This document shows, one piece after another, positions 50,481-63,233 of a stretch of 64,000 bases of DNA. A program made the translations under genes and the position numbers. Position 1 is the first letter of the stretch, and every line of letters starts with the position of its first letter. Origin of the DNA: Haemonchus contortus (taxonomy: Eukaryota > Nematoda > Chromadorea > Rhabditida > Trichostrongylidae); assembly GCA_000469685.2 (NCBI GenBank), contig LS997562.1, forward strand, positions 15,552,275 to 15,616,274, given 5' to 3'. The notes below the pieces were generated by a model. That model did no database searches and was not told where the DNA came from. It saw only the letters and a list, made by a program, of their open reading frames with translations.

Positions 50481-51877
50481 CTATATGTTATCTCTTATGT
50501 CTGCTTCTGCTTCAGCGTCTTCTAAATTCTGCTCAAGAGGAACATTTTCAATTGAATTCCTACAGTCATTGATCAAGGTTACACGGTGTGAAATCACTAA
50601 ACTTAGCGAGCTGTGGATCATCCCGAAGGTAGATCTAGCAACAACTATGTTCAGCAATCACCGCATGAAATCGTCTCCCAGAAAAGTGCACACCTTTCCA
50701 TTTCTCCTGACTACGCAGCCTTTCTTACGTTGACGTGCAATGACTCTAGCAATAACTCTTAGAGACTCTTCATTTTGTGACCTGAATATATCGAAAACAA
50801 CCCATTCATACTACGGCCGATCAACAGCAAATCGCCCTATTGATTTCCAGCTCCCAGAGATATTCATCTCAACTTTAGATAACATGCGGTTGTCTTCACG
50901 TTCGATCAACACCGCAGTGCATCACACATTCCAAATGATCGTGAGAGATTTCTCTCACGATTCCGCATCTTCTCAAAAACGTTCCCATTCTTCAATTTAT
51001 CGCTTTCAATGACACTTTTTCATACCTTAGATAAACTTTCGGTTATTTCCTGCAAACTATCGATCAGTGCTAGGAAATCTGTCTTCTTTCAGCATACATA
51101 TTATCATAAATTTTTGTTTCATAACAACAACAATGACGTTAGAATCTGACGATGAAGTCTACTTTGTTCCTGTCAATCGCTGTTGGGCCAGAACCAGTTT
51201 TTTTGTTCCAACGACAACTGTCTTCGACAGTGATAAATGTCATGGATTCAGATAATATGATTGTGTCACCAAGTGATTCTCCCAAACCGAATAAGCCTCC
51301 ATCCCTTCCAATCACGGAAAACTATAGAAGAAATGGAGTCTCGTAAGTTTTGCCGTGGAGTTCTGATTTCAACTGCACTTTTCATAGAACAAACAAACAG
51401 CGAGGTGATAATTTTAGGCTATCCTTTTGTGATAACGATCACTCTTTTCTACATTTCAATTCTAGTTGTAGTTAGAGCATTTGAAAAAAATCGTTTACCT
51501 TCATGAGAGTTGCGGCTGCCAGCTTGCTCTGACTTTCGTACAACTTTTTAGAACTCTGAGAAGAATCTCTAAACAACCTCATGAGTGAGTAGTTTAGTTG
51601 CTTTTCGATCTGCTGATTGGAAGCGTCAAAGCAGAGCGCTTCTTCTAGTCTCATCTCTGATCTGACATATCGTGGTAAATATGAAATTATCTTGGTGAAA
51701 TCCTACTATTACCCGTCTTCTGCAACTCATGAGTCAAAAAAAAAAACCAAGAATTTGTAGGAAACTCTTTCTTGTCTTTCGTTCCACCTTGGTAGTAATG
51801 AATAGGATAAAGGATAAAGTCCCTGACGTAATCTTGGAATCCGTCCCGCATTTGACTTTCATTCGGGATCACAGATG
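50481..51877 (-). CDS. Unnamed multi-exon gene coding for mostly helical segments
   Basis: I do not recognise this gene. Minus-strand exons with matching phases: 51877-51788 (MRDGFQDYVRDFILYPIH), 51656-51499 (LEEALCFDASNQQIEKQL and SSQSSKKLYESQSKLAAA), 51085-51026 (20 codons, KTDFLALIDSLQEITESL), 50971 to about 50913 (RNRERNLSRSFGMCDAL), 50781-50692 (SQNEESLRVIARVIARQR) and 50559-50481 (acidic tail NVPLEQNLEDAEAEADI, stop TAG). The predicted peptide is helical and charged, and faintly recalls BAR/sorting-nexin helices; that is a guess. Near 50912 two coding-like frames meet (LRSFGMCDAL-type, then LIEREDNRMLSKVEMN), suggesting a frameshift or an unresolved splice. A further 5' exon may lie at 52649-52849 on the same strand. 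Exon 51499-51656 has the strongest coding look. Confidence 0.55.
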
Positions 51878-54800
51878 CTTTTTAATGCCTATACAATCGC
51901 TTTTGGTAGCTGGACAATCAACTATTCACCGCTTTCATCCTTCCGCAGTAACCTGGGGTACCACCAAACCGACCCCGGTCGTTATTATGTATGATTTTTT
52001 GTTTTCGTTCATCAGCTTTGGTAGTTCCTCACAGAAGAACTCGCATTAAGTTCATGCATTTATGATTCATTATCTGGTCCATCCTTGACCAACTCTGGGC
52101 GTTACTCAGTACAGCATTTGTGAGTACACAGCGACCCTGGACACACGTTAAGATCCTTGCTGATTCTCAAATTCTCCTTACCCCCGAGCTATGCATTTTT
52201 GCCCTATTAGAGTGTTCTTATGAATACTCATGACCTTGACGTTAGGGAAGACATGCTTCTTTGCAGCGCAGAGGAAGGGTTTCTGTTGAGGCATCGAATC
52301 TTGCATGTAGAAACCTTATTCTCTTCACTTCTGGCCCAATACTACTACGATCTAGTTATCATTAAAATTTGAGCATTCCTCACTTAAAGTGCTTGCAATC
52401 CGACCTTTCAGGAAGCATTAAGTGCGACGGAGACAGCCTAGTGCACTAGGCGTGTAACATAGGAATAATTCATCCTTGCATCCTTACTCACCAAGGCCAA
52501 TTACCATTTGCACTAACTTACCGTGATAAATACTAAATTGTGCATTCGAACACGGGTATGAACTTAAATGTAATTGCGCACATCGAAAATGGGGCTGCTC
52601 ATGGAGCAGAAACCTTCAACCGTATCACAAGGATAAATAGGAGGACGATTACGTGATGAGTCTGACAACTGATGCCATCAAGTCTGTTCGATTCCTAGGA
52701 ACGCTCTTGTTGAGGTTCCTCTTCCACTCAGCACTTTTTTGTGCGGATAATATTCCCGGGGATTCTGTGGTTTCCGAGTTAAAGAGCCAATTTGTTGACT
52801 TTAGCCTAGCGTTTGGATTCATTTTTTCTTTTCGAGTTACACCTTTCATGGAGAAAAATCAGCCGTCACATCCGAGTGAAGATCGTAGATCGTAGACTAA
52901 TAATCATTAAGGAGTCGAAAAGTTAAGCCAATCAAGAAAACTTCTGAAGGTATAAAAGTATTGACATCATAAACACTTTTCAAGTTCTGTGTACCATCTG
53001 TAATTAGGTGATCAGCAAAAAGTTCTTTCGAGTTACTTACGTGTACCATAGCGGAACCACATGAATTCCGTTTCCTTGAGTGACATTACTTAGTGATAAT
53101 AAACGCCGCGACCATGTGCAGGACCATTGGGACGCTAATCGAAGTATGAATATTGCCACATAAATTTGCTATCGAACCCGTAGCAAGCCCGTAGCAGCTC
53201 AGCAGCTCCTTCAGCTCTATCTGAACGTGTAACGCCAACGAGCGTGTAGGGTCTTATGATTCTATGGTTTTCATGGGCTCGCCTTAGAGTCAATTCGTTC
53301 TTTCAGAGGGAGGTCCATCTTGATCAATTTCATATGCGGAATGATGGGACCAGGTTGTTTCTCAGTAGCATTATCATTCAAGCAGGCAGGTCTTTGGGTG
53401 AGTGAATTCCTGCTAATTTTATTGCATTATGGCTTAGGTTAGAACGACATTCATCACACTCAGCAGAAGGTTTACAGGCCGGTCTTGCTCTTGTATTTCT
53501 AATAGGTGTTTTGAGTTTGATATCAATGTATAAGCTTATCCTCTGCTCGCAACATCTTGGCAAACTGTGAGTTCTTCTTTTTGTGTGAATTTGAAAAATG
53601 TTGTCTAACAAATTTTTTATTTCTTTTTTACTTCCGAGTTCAATTTTTTGTTATTCTTGGTGATATCTGTGTTTTCCTTTGCTATTGTTGAAATTTTTTT
53701 ATTCTTATTACTTCTGTGTTTTTGTTCCTTCCTAACACCTTTTAAAAACACCGAGCCACATAGTCGAGTGGCTCTTACTATAAGTGTTGAGTAATCGGTA
53801 TCACGAGCAAGAATTTCGGTATCGAAGGAAAGACTGTGGATTATGGGAACACGGCTGCTGGTGTTTTTCGAAATAGCTACGTTTGGATTCGACCATATGA
53901 GAGACAAGCCAGGTTTGTTTTATTTATTTTAATGATTATCATCATTCAACTTAAGAAAATAGTTCGTCGAATTGCACTTGAAAAAGAAGTGTTGAAGTGT
54001 CATCAATTGCTCTTAAAACCCCAACAAACTGGGCACACCACTGCTGACAGAGTGGGTGCATTCATTTTGAGGCGAATTTGTGAGCAGATGAAAATATAAG
54101 CTTGATTACAATTAGTCAATCACAAATTGGAGTAATAAATTAATATAAATGATTCGAAATTACAAAGATTATGATAAAAGGACAAAGACCCCGTTTTCGA
54201 AGTCTGTCTCTGTCCATAGTGAGTAAAACTCTCTTGCGAAAGTGGGTCACGGAGTGGATTTGGTGTCAGCGTGTTGGAGCAACTATGTTATAGTATGAGT
54301 AAGGGGAACTTCTAAAATTGACAGTCATGAAACTCATGGGTTTCTTCTAACTTCATTCTTCGAATTACCAAGTTGGTTAGAATGAAATGTCGCTCATATT
54401 TGTCACATTACTCCTATGTTTCAACATAACCTCTGAGAGTTAGTGAGAACCTCCACATCAACCCGTAGCCCGGCTTATACAACCCTATATACTACGCTAC
54501 TATACTATACTTTCTCCTCATTTTTTATAGAGCAGTAGCTTGTTACGTCGGTTTGTCGGTTTGGGTGTTTGTCAGTAAGTCGGTGGGTCCGTCCGCAACC
54601 TTTATGAAGGTAGTGATATGTAAAGCCCAGTTCTCACATTTCCTTCTTATGTACAAAGCAGTAAATTGGTGACTAGATTAATGGAGTGGAGTGAGTATTG
54701 CGAAGTGAAGTGAGTTATATGGAGTTGGGTAGGCATTTCAAAACTTTGATTTCGATCTGTATTAGCATCGTGCTTTGTAAGTCTACACAAAAATCGTAGG

Positions 54801-57800
54801 TGATTGTAGTTAGTAGACCGCTTTTCTTCAACATTGAGCGCAGAAAAGGAAGTTAGCCCATAATTGTGCTCAGGAGTAATTCTTAGCCGAGAATAAACAT
54901 TTCTGACCCAAGCTTCATGAGGAAGGCCAGGTGGAGGAGTCATTCAAATACTCAAGTCATACCCCATCCTAGCTTTCTGTTTGAACGAGGTAATCGTCTC
55001 ACAACCCTCTCCGTTACTCACTTTACGCAAACAGCGAATCCTTGACACTTTGGTAGGTGGCGTGGGACGCAAGAGATCATAAATGATGATGATAAAGACT
55101 GATCGCAACTGATAAAAGCTGATAAGTTGCCTTAGAAAGCAAGAGCCACCTGCCGATCATATCCTAATGCCCCGTGTTTACGATCTAGCTTTGTCTCCTT
55201 GATATGTTTCATCTGATAAGGAGGGTAGATGCAATGATAGCGACCGATTAAAGGCACTCCATCATAAGGAGGTGAAATTTTGGTTCATTGCTTGCTATTA
55301 GATTACGACCGCCACCTAGCAAGATTCGTGACTCAATGAAGGGTCGCGATTCTCTTTGTTGGGACATCATTTGCAACAAAACTTATCCGACCGTCAACAG
55401 TCTGGGAGTTTTTACAAATGATATATCCGTAAAAAAAATAATCCCAATGATAACCACATCTGGTTACACCCGACAACATCCCCTGAACGCCGATCAAGGT
55501 ACAGCTTGCCTCACACTTGGATCTTCAATGGCCGATTAGTTTTAGTTTAGTTTTATGATAACAAACAACAGATCTATAAAAACAGATAAAAAACAGCTTT
55601 GAAAAAAAAACATAGGCGTGCACGTGCTTAGTACCACTTGCACTACCATGTCAGTCCTGTGTCTCATTCCGTTTGCAGAAAGGGGTCACTTGTTTCTAAG
55701 GAGTTAGGCGATTATTGCAACTTTGTTCTAGGAAGCAGGGAAGTCCGGCGTTATCCGGGTGAGCCGAGCGGTGGTATATAAGTTATCAGGAACTAATGTG
55801 TGTTTATGAACATACTAATGAGCAGTTATATAACTTGACTCTTGAAGGCACAGTTCACAATAAAAAAGTTTTTGAGTTGTTTTCCTGGAATACCCAGTAG
55901 CCACCACGGGTAACGGGAAGGACGCTGTCGGGTCCCAAAACTCAGCAGCTAGGGCCTAATGGGAGCTCCGTTACCGGTCCGCTCGGATGCCCCGACTCTC
56001 GACCGATGATGTGTCGGACGAATGTTGAAGCGATACAGGTTGCAATATTCGCGCCCAGGACCCACACTTTTAGCACGCAATCAGCTGATCGTCTAGTGAT
56101 TAGACGATGTTTTCTCCTCTTCCTTATTCTCTGTTATTCTTTTTGCTGCTGTGATCCTGATTCCAATTTTCTACCTCAAGACGCTGAAAAAGATGAACTG
56201 TTAATGAATGAATGAATTTGAAAAGACATTTTTGCCTATTGTAGTCAGCTGTTAGCACCAGGACCCACACGTACGCAATGACACACATTGTATAGCTCCT
56301 CCGAACGCCCCATTCTTTCTCATTTTTCTGGCTTCATTCTCGTCCAGTTCCCTTTCGAATGATTTTTTTCAAAGCCTTTTTTTCACTTTGTAACTACCAA
56401 TTCACGCTTTTTCTTCACCTTCATCGCACTATTTTCCATCTTATTTTCATTGTTCGACTTAATCCAGATCACCCAAAATTATCGTGAAGTGTGTCTTCAA
56501 AATGGAAAGCGAAAATAGGAGATCATGAGTAAAACCACATGAACGTGTACACATGATAGTGATATCTCAACCTGCCGAAAAGGGTGCTTGTAGTTTGGAA
56601 CTCAAATACATAGTGAATAGGACTTCATGACTGCTTTGAAAAACCGCCATTGAAATACGAGCCTTTTCAGATGGGTCGTTGATGCTTGCCTCATAGCATT
56701 TCAACTCGGAGTGCTGAGTGTTAGCTTTGTTTTCGCGGCAGATCATATACTAGAGGTACGTTTGAAGTAAATTTTTTATAAAGAATTATTTGTGATTTCC
56801 CGCACGTCTGAAAGGCCGGAACATCATGTCGAAGGTTCTTTTAATTCACAGTTCACGATAAATTTGGGAAGTCCAAATTAAGACGAATAGTGGAAGCGAA
56901 GGCTGAGAATAAAGCGGTAGCGACAAAGAAAACACTGTAATAAGAGTTTTCAGAAAAATGAAAGGGCTTCAAGCCTAAAAAAGGGTCGGACGAGAATGAG
57001 ACGAAAAAATGGCGTGGAGTAGGTGTTTGGCTGAGCTCTCTAATGTGAGCCTTTGCGTGCAGCTGGCTGCAGTGAGCAAGAGTGTCTTTCACTGTCACAA
57101 TATATCATGACTGCCACCGCGTACATCCGGTTGCATGTTTAACGTGAGGATCCTGGTGCCAAAAGTGCAACCTCTACAGTCTCGACAACTCGTCTGGAGT
57201 CTCGTCTGCCTTTGGGTGTGGGCGTCGGCCATGCCGGTTTGGAGGCCCTTATTAAAACCCACGCAGTCCGCTTCTTGATCCGACAGCGTACCTGCTATTC
57301 TTAGGGGTCTAAGGTTAATTCTAGGGGGGAAATATCAAAAACCGTTTTAATCGTGAACTGCGTCTTAGAATCGCTGAGTAGGTTGAATACACAGGCGTGA
57401 GGATGGGTTCATTTGTATAAGGACTGCTAAAACGCTAAATAGCTTGAATACGATAAAAAACGCAGAATTAAGTCGATTCAAAACGATGATGCTCAGGCAT
57501 TCCCGGGTGGCGGGGTCCGTGCCCCACTTTCGATATTCTCACCATCTCTTTATGAAGAGCTGAATCCGGTCGTTTTCTTCTGTCCTAGGTTCTCTCTACA
57601 GTGTCCTTCTTTGGAGCACCCCAACCTCTTCGCGTCTTGTAGTTTACTAGCTCCATCGAAGGGGCAATATGATAACGTAGCTTGACCCGAAGAAGTGATT
57701 CTTGCTCATCCATAGCAATTAAAAACTCGGTAGGTTCTTAGCAAAAAGTTGCGATTCTGTGAAACTCATTGGAAGTGAAAAACTCACGATTCGTTTGAAA

Positions 57801-59379
57801 AATAGCAACCAGAGGAGAAAGTATTCCCTTTCCCAAAAAATGAGCACATTTGTCTATGTCTGCCTAAGAAATGCCTGCATCCACTAGTTAATTTTCAGGT
57901 GGTTGAATTTTTCATCGGTAAAGGTCATGGGCTCTCGAATACGACGATTATGCTACTCTTTTTCGTACCACAACTGTGCGTTAATTTGGTTCAAAACATT
58001 CGCGTGATTACTTACCTATCAGCTTGTGGTAATGTCATCATATTCCTAGCGATACTGCTTGTTACAAAGGTACCTCTTGCTAAGTTGATTTCCAAGACAT
58101 TCAATTGCAATTAGGATATTATTCGATGGTATTTAGGAGCTCATACTTCACGAAAAGTACTCACCCTCTTCTTTGCCGTCGGTGACGAATTTCAGTGGGC
58201 TGACGATAGCTGCAGGTGGTCTGATGTACGCTTTTGAAGGGCAAGCTATGGTTAGCAACCACCACATCTATTCATTCCTCGTATTTTCGCGTAAAACGTC
58301 TTGCTGCCTCTTCAGGTACTCGCAATGGAAAACCGACTTAAAAACGGCGCAGATATGATAGGATTTACCGGTGTATTAAGTACATCTATGAATGTTGTAA
58401 TGTTGATTTACGCTTTTCTTGGATTCTTCGGCTACCTGACATTTGGGCCGTCGGTAGCTGGTAGTCTCACTCTCAACCTGCCGAATTCAAGGTATATAAG
58501 TTGATCAATCATTGATTCTATAGAGTAAAGGATAAAAGGATAAGGTTTTTGGCGTTAATCAATCCCGTCTGAGAGATGCGCCCCCACTTGACTTCCCTTC
58601 AGAATCGTAGTGGTAATGAATGCGTATGTGGCCTATACAATGACTTGCGGTGGCCAGCCGGTGTACAAGTCAGTGCTTTTATCCTCCCAGGCGTGTCTGG
58701 TACTAATTCACCGACCCACTCCGGAGGGATGGAAGGCTTAGTTGACCTAGGCGGGCATCGATCCGGGATTCGAAATCCTGACCGTGCGTGTGATACAGTG
58801 TGCCACTTGCCACTACACCACCTACACCCTTCATAGAGTTCACACATCATAATTCAAGTCATACTCAAAACAAGTTTTTAAGCTTGATGATAGCCGTGAA
58901 GCTCTTGCTGGTGGTCAAGATCTTCCTAGGCTCTGCTCTTCAGCTCTACGTTATCATATCAATTCTATCAGCCCCAATTGCGGCACGATTCTGCAAAGGC
59001 TCTTCTCGACATTCCTCTGCCAGTGAATACCTTCTACGGATCATTCTGACAACGTTCTCACGTAAGTGCTCATATAATCCAGCATCGAGATGCTCAGTGT
59101 TTCTCAAAACCTTTTTCAGTGGTCGTTGCTCTCTGTGTCCCAAATCTGTACGACATCATTCCACTGGTAGGCATCACTGCAGGGATGCTGCTTTCACTTA
59201 TTCTGCCTGCCGTTCTTCATACTCTCATGTTTCTACCCAATTTTCTTTCAAAAGAAAATAATTTACTACGAACGGTGTGCTTGTTTGTCGAAAATTTTAC
59301 ATTGTTTGCATTAGGTTGGATGTTTCTTGCAACTGGTCTCTATTCAAATATCAGCTCTATTGTTTCAAAATACAATTGA
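51242..59379 (+). CDS. Amino-acid transporter, SLC36/PAT-like (Aa_trans family), 10 exons, 456 aa
   Basis: Multi-pass membrane transporter of the Aa_trans superfamily, closest in pattern to proton-coupled SLC36/PAT carriers; substrate unknown. Exons: 51242-51342 (hydrophilic N-terminus, MDSDNMIVSP), 53307-53397 (TM1, GMMGPGCFSVALSFKQAG), 53478-53566 (TM2), 53808-53912 (VDYGNTAAGVF, SYVWIRPY), 56671-56755 (TM3, FQLGVLSVSFVFAADH), 57899-58069, 58137-58250 (GGLMYAFEGQAM), 58316-58491 (LAMENRLKNG, GFFGYLTFG), 58883-59061, 59120-59379 (stop TGA, then AATAAA-like signal at about 59385). The summed length is 1,371 nt, an exact multiple of three, and every junction keeps phase. That strongly supports an intact gene of normal family length. 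The acceptor at 53807 is weak. Introns carry MITEs (55.8-57.4 kb) and a reverse-oriented SINE (58.5-58.8 kb). Exon 1 sits inside an intron of the minus-strand gene at 50.5-51.9 kb. Confidence 0.9.
52050..53300. other. Transporter intron 1, right part
   Basis: Mostly unique AT-rich sequence. A minus-strand open segment at 52,649-52,849 (NPNARLKSTNWLFNSETT-type peptide) looks coding and may be a 5' exon of the minus-strand gene at 50.5-51.9 kb. Otherwise nothing is recognised. Confidence 0.35.
54545..54640 (-). repeat. CGGACGGAC/ACCGACA dispersed repeat
   Basis: GTCGGTTTGTCGGTTTGGG followed by GGTCCGTCCGC and CATATCACTACC (in complement) is shared with 15,580-15,695 (opposite strand). Diverged relatives lie at 59,680-59,780 and 35,235-35,315. 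It is a short oligo-CCGACA tract fused to a conserved flank. Confidence 0.6.
55843..56503. repeat. MITE with TTGAAGGCACAGTTCAC ends
   Basis: It starts TTGAAGGCACAGTTCACAAT near 55,845 and ends with the complement-like ATTATCGTGAAGTGTGTCTT near 56,498. The same end occurs at 9,200-9,226, 26,719-26,741 and 27,061. It lies in the transporter intron before exon 56671-56755 and has no transposase. Confidence 0.6.
56845..57367. repeat. MITE with CACAGTTCACGATAAATT ends
   Basis: The left end ATTCACAGTTCACGATAAAT at about 56,846 and the right end TTTAATCGTGAACTGCGTCT at about 57,348 are inverted relative to each other, as in the 55.8 kb element. It lies in the transporter intron after exon 56671-56755. 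Confidence 0.55.
58540..58831 (-). repeat. tRNA-derived SINE (minus copy) in transporter intron
   Basis: On the minus strand it reads A-box-like GGTGTAGTGGCAAGTGG near 58825, B-box-like GGATTTCGAATCCC near 58775, then the shared body GTCTGGGAGGATAAAAGC and the tail block GACGGGATTGATTAACGCC. This is the best-preserved copy of the family in the window. It sits in the intron between transporter exons 58316-58491 and 58883-59061. Confidence 0.8.
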
Positions 59380-59819
59380 CAGAAATAAAATTCATATAAA
59401 AAGGAAAAAAGCTCTGGTTGGTCGGATTTCAAATTCCTTTCATTCGATCTGTTGTTCGTCTTTCTTCTACAATCTCCTGTGGGCAACTCTATACCCTTGT
59501 TTATGAGGAAGAATGTGGCCATGTAAGGGAGATATAAAGGGGATGTTAAACATGTTGTACATGTCTTTTTGCTCAATAAATCATTTTATCTGATTAATGG
59601 TCCTTAAGTGCAGAAGTCAAAGCTCACGCTTTCCGCTTCTTCTCGTCACTTGGTTTTTCTAGTTTCTTATGCGTTTTTGTTTGTCTGTTTGTCGGTCTAT
59701 GGGTCTATCGGTTTTTCGGTTTGTATATTCGTTTTCTGTGTAACTGTCCGCAGACAAAACTTCCAGGATAATGATGGAGGTCGTAATGAGGGAATTCGCT
59801 GCAAGTTCAGGTAGCGACA

Positions 59820-60290
59820 ATAACTTAGGAGAACAATAGGAAAATTGTTTATTTATTAATTCATTTATTTATCTATTCATTTATTCAAAATACACACAGA
59901 GGTGCGCTTCAGTAGTGTACCAGTTACAAATTTAAACAGCAAAAGTCTAAAAAAACTCACAGTCAGAAAACAAAAAAAACCATACCTATAAGCGGATGCT
60001 CTCCAGTCTGTCGCGATTAATCGCGATCAATCGCGACTATGTATGCATTCTTGTCATGTCAAGAAGGAGATTTCTTTTGCTGTAATGTTTTCGATGTATT
60101 TAAGGGCTCTGAGAACATCTCAGGCGCCTTTTGTGCTCTGCTGTTAGGATAAAGTGGTGAGTCAAGAAAGATGTTGTTGAACCACCGAGAACAGTTTGGT
60201 GCATCGTGCCAAATACTGTTCTTAGTCACAAAAAAAAATCTAGTTCGTGAACCAGTAGATCAGCCTATCTGATCCAAGTGGCCCGCTGAG
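59820..60290 (+). other. Possible 5' LTR and leader of the BEL/Pao element
   Basis: Includes a TTTA/TTCA simple run (59,850-59,885) and the near-palindromic TCGCGATTAATCGCGATCAA at 60,013. ...TGATCCA at 60,271-60,277, followed by TGGCCCGCTGAGG at 60,280, could be an LTR end plus tRNA primer-binding site. The left LTR boundary is not visible and there is no second LTR in the window to compare. Confidence 0.25.
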
Positions 60291-60310
60291 GTCCCCATCG
60301 AAAAGAAACG

Positions 60311-63233
60311 ATGGAATCTATTCTATATGGAAAACCCATCTCAAATGGCGTAATCACGCTCAAGTCGCTTATAGAAAATTTCAAAGAGTACACGAAACCG
60401 CCGCAGCCTGCGCAAGACGACGAAGAACAATACGAGCAAACGCTGCAGGCCATAGATTTCATAAAAGGTAGTATATCGCAAATCAATTCGACCAAAAATG
60501 AATTGATATCGTTAGTCGAAAAAATGAAGAGTGACTACGACACTACCAAAAGCAAGGACGACAAGAAAAACATCCTGCAGGAACTGGAAAAGGTAGAAGA
60601 AGAGGTCAAATACATTGCGGTGTTGAATGAAGCGACGGAAATGATTCTCATGCTAAATACCAGACTCACTGAAGCGGGCAGCAATGAGCGAAGGCTCGCA
60701 CGAAAACTTGGAAAAGTTTTTCAACCGCAAGGCCCCTAGGAAACAGTTACGCACCGTCAATAAAACTCGAGAATACCACAAATAATACGACCGAACCAGA
60801 CTTATCTGAAACCAGGCAACTGTCGGGCACGATTCCTCCTCCAAGAATAACACTTCCGAAATTTTATGGAGACGAACAAACATTTCCTGAGTTCTGGGCA
60901 GCATATGAGACCTTAGTTCACAACAATAGAGCGTTAACGGTTATTGAAAAAATGTTACTGTTAAAGGAAAGCCTCCGCGGCAAATCTGACAGAGCGATAA
61001 AGGGAATACAACTGCTACCCCAAAACTACCAGTGGATGGTAGAAACCCTCACGAAAAAGTATGGAAATAAACCATCTAATCGCGCCCGTATAGTCCAGAG
61101 ATTACGAGATCTCCCGTCGGCAGATAGAAGAGCCGAAAACAATGAAGTGACATACGATAAAATATGTGCGCTGTTGAATGAAATGCTATCAGCCGGACAA
61201 GATATCCGAGCTACAAAAGACGCCATATGGACTGAAGCCATCTTAGGCAAATTCCACAGAGACATCGTAGAGCCAGTTCTCGTTAAAATGCGCGAAAAAG
61301 ATGATGTCACCGTTGATACTATCATGCAAATGATAGAAACGGAAATAGCCGCAAAGTCTTATATTCAATCAAGAACCAGGCTAGCTGAGCCTAAGGCGAG
61401 GATGTCTGGCAGAAACTCTCAACCTCAAAAATGCGTAGTTTGTGAGCAGGATACCCATTTTGCTTGGCAGTGCACATCGCCGCTCACAGTCGCAGAAAAA
61501 CGAAAAATAGTGCTGGAAAAGCGACTCTGCTGGAAATGTTATTCGAGCCAACATTCTAGCCAGGATTGCGTTAGGCAAAATTGTACGCTATGCGGTAGGC
61601 TTCACCACAACAAACTATGTTTCTCTAGCGAAAACGCAAACGCGAGTCAGTTACACATGCGCCAAAGGAGCGCAGCGCCTGGCAGGGAATCGAAAGGAAT
61701 CAGTCAGACCGTGCGCAGCGATTATCAACGAACGCAACAACGAAACAATATCAGCTACGCAAGGAATGAAGCGATAAGTCAATCACACCAGCAGAGACCA
61801 ACGATGCGAAAGAACCACAACACAAACCTCCACATCGAGGAGAATGGGATCGAAGAAGAAACAAAAGAGGATGACGCCATAACTAGCGAGGTCGAGGTTC
61901 ATAGCACGGTAAATCACACTGCAATACGAAGAACTTTGGATACTCAAGGTCGATACCAGATCATATTAATGACAGCCGAAGGAAGTATATGGAATCACAA
62001 CACTGACAAATTCGAGAAAGCCGTTTTCCTTTTTGACACAGGGGCGCAAAAAACTATCATCGAAGAAGAGTTCGCCGTCAAACTCGGGCTTCCAAGACTA
62101 AAGACCGAAATGTGCCTCATGTCCGGGATCGGCGGGAATACCGAGATGTTTGAGAGCAACGTAGTGAGTGTCAAAATAGGAACCGCGTATGGAAAAGATC
62201 TCGACATCTTAATCCAAACGAAACCTATCCTGACTTAAGGATTTCCTTCAGTGAAGCTTAGCCCTGCAGATCAGGCATTCCTTCAAGATCGCAACATCCT
62301 AATATGTAATCCAAACATTCGTGGCGAAAACCAGTTGCCACAAATTCTAGTCGGCTTAGACCACTACTACGATTTCGTGCATGAAAAGGGAGAGATACTT
62401 CAAATTCCATCTGGACTTCGGCTAGCTGGGACTATCTTTGGTCCAACGTTATACGGTCGCGGCTCCATGGATGCTCAAGACTCGGATATAACCGCGCCGG
62501 CAATCGCTCACTGTATCACAGCAGTGACCTCCGCTGAGCCGGAAAACGAAATGCTAACCAAATTGTTCGAATTGGAAGGGCTTGGAATCGCACCCGAAAA
62601 TGATGAGGAAAACAAAGATTTACTGCCATATTTCAACAAATACTCAAAGCAAATGTCCTTTGATGGGGGTTTCGTTACGGCTCCCTTTCTTCTGAAGGAC
62701 AATGTGATCGACTTGGCGGACAACTACTCATCAGCCATCAAGCGTTTGGCAAGTCTACATCGCCAGCCTGAGAACAACCTCGAGCAGAAAAAATGGTACG
62801 TGAAAATCTTAACCCAATACGAAGCTGAAGACATCATCGAAAAGGCGCATGAGAGCATTCCAAACTCGGTAGGGTTATACTACATGCCCCACTCTGGGGT
62901 TTGGCGTCCCCAGAAACCGAAACCTCTTCGAATCGTCTTCGACGCCTCTTCAAAACGAAAAGGTCAACTTTCGCTGAACGATGTCACACACAAGGGCGAA
63001 TCGCTCATCAAGAAAATTCACGATATATTAGTTGCCAGCAGAATTAATGAAATCATCCTAACTTGTGATATCGAGGCCGCGTTTACTCAGATAAGGCTTC
63101 AAAATACGCACAAAGACCTATGCCGATTCCTTTGGCTCAAAGACCCGAACAAGCCACCTTATCGAGAAAATATTGTAGAATACCGCTTCAAGAGGGTGCC
63201 CTTTGGCGCTAAGCCTTCCCCCAGCATTTTAAA
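60311..63233 (+). pseudogene. BEL/Pao LTR retrotransposon gag-pro-RT, defective and truncated
   Basis: The gag start (60311-60739) is coiled-coil rich and ends at a stop. The next frame is open from 60688, so a -1 shift joins them. The following frame (to 62238) carries the PPPRITLPKFYGD and FPEFWAAYE block of BEL gag, two CCHC-type knuckles (CWKCYSSQHSSQDC; CTLCGRLHHNKLC) and the aspartic protease DTGAQKTII near 62,035. An in-frame TAA at 62236-62238 interrupts it. The same frame resumes into RT (HSGVWRPQKPKPLRIVFDAS, then LTCDIEAAFTQIRL). Similarity stops after FGAKPSPSIL near 63,233, before the second catalytic Asp pair. RNase H, integrase and the 3' LTR are missing. It cannot move on its own. 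Confidence 0.88.

Noticed and set aside
58741..58831. Functional tRNA gene on the minus strand
   Set aside because: Has A- and B-box-like sequence but no acceptor or anticodon stems; shared with other SINE copies.
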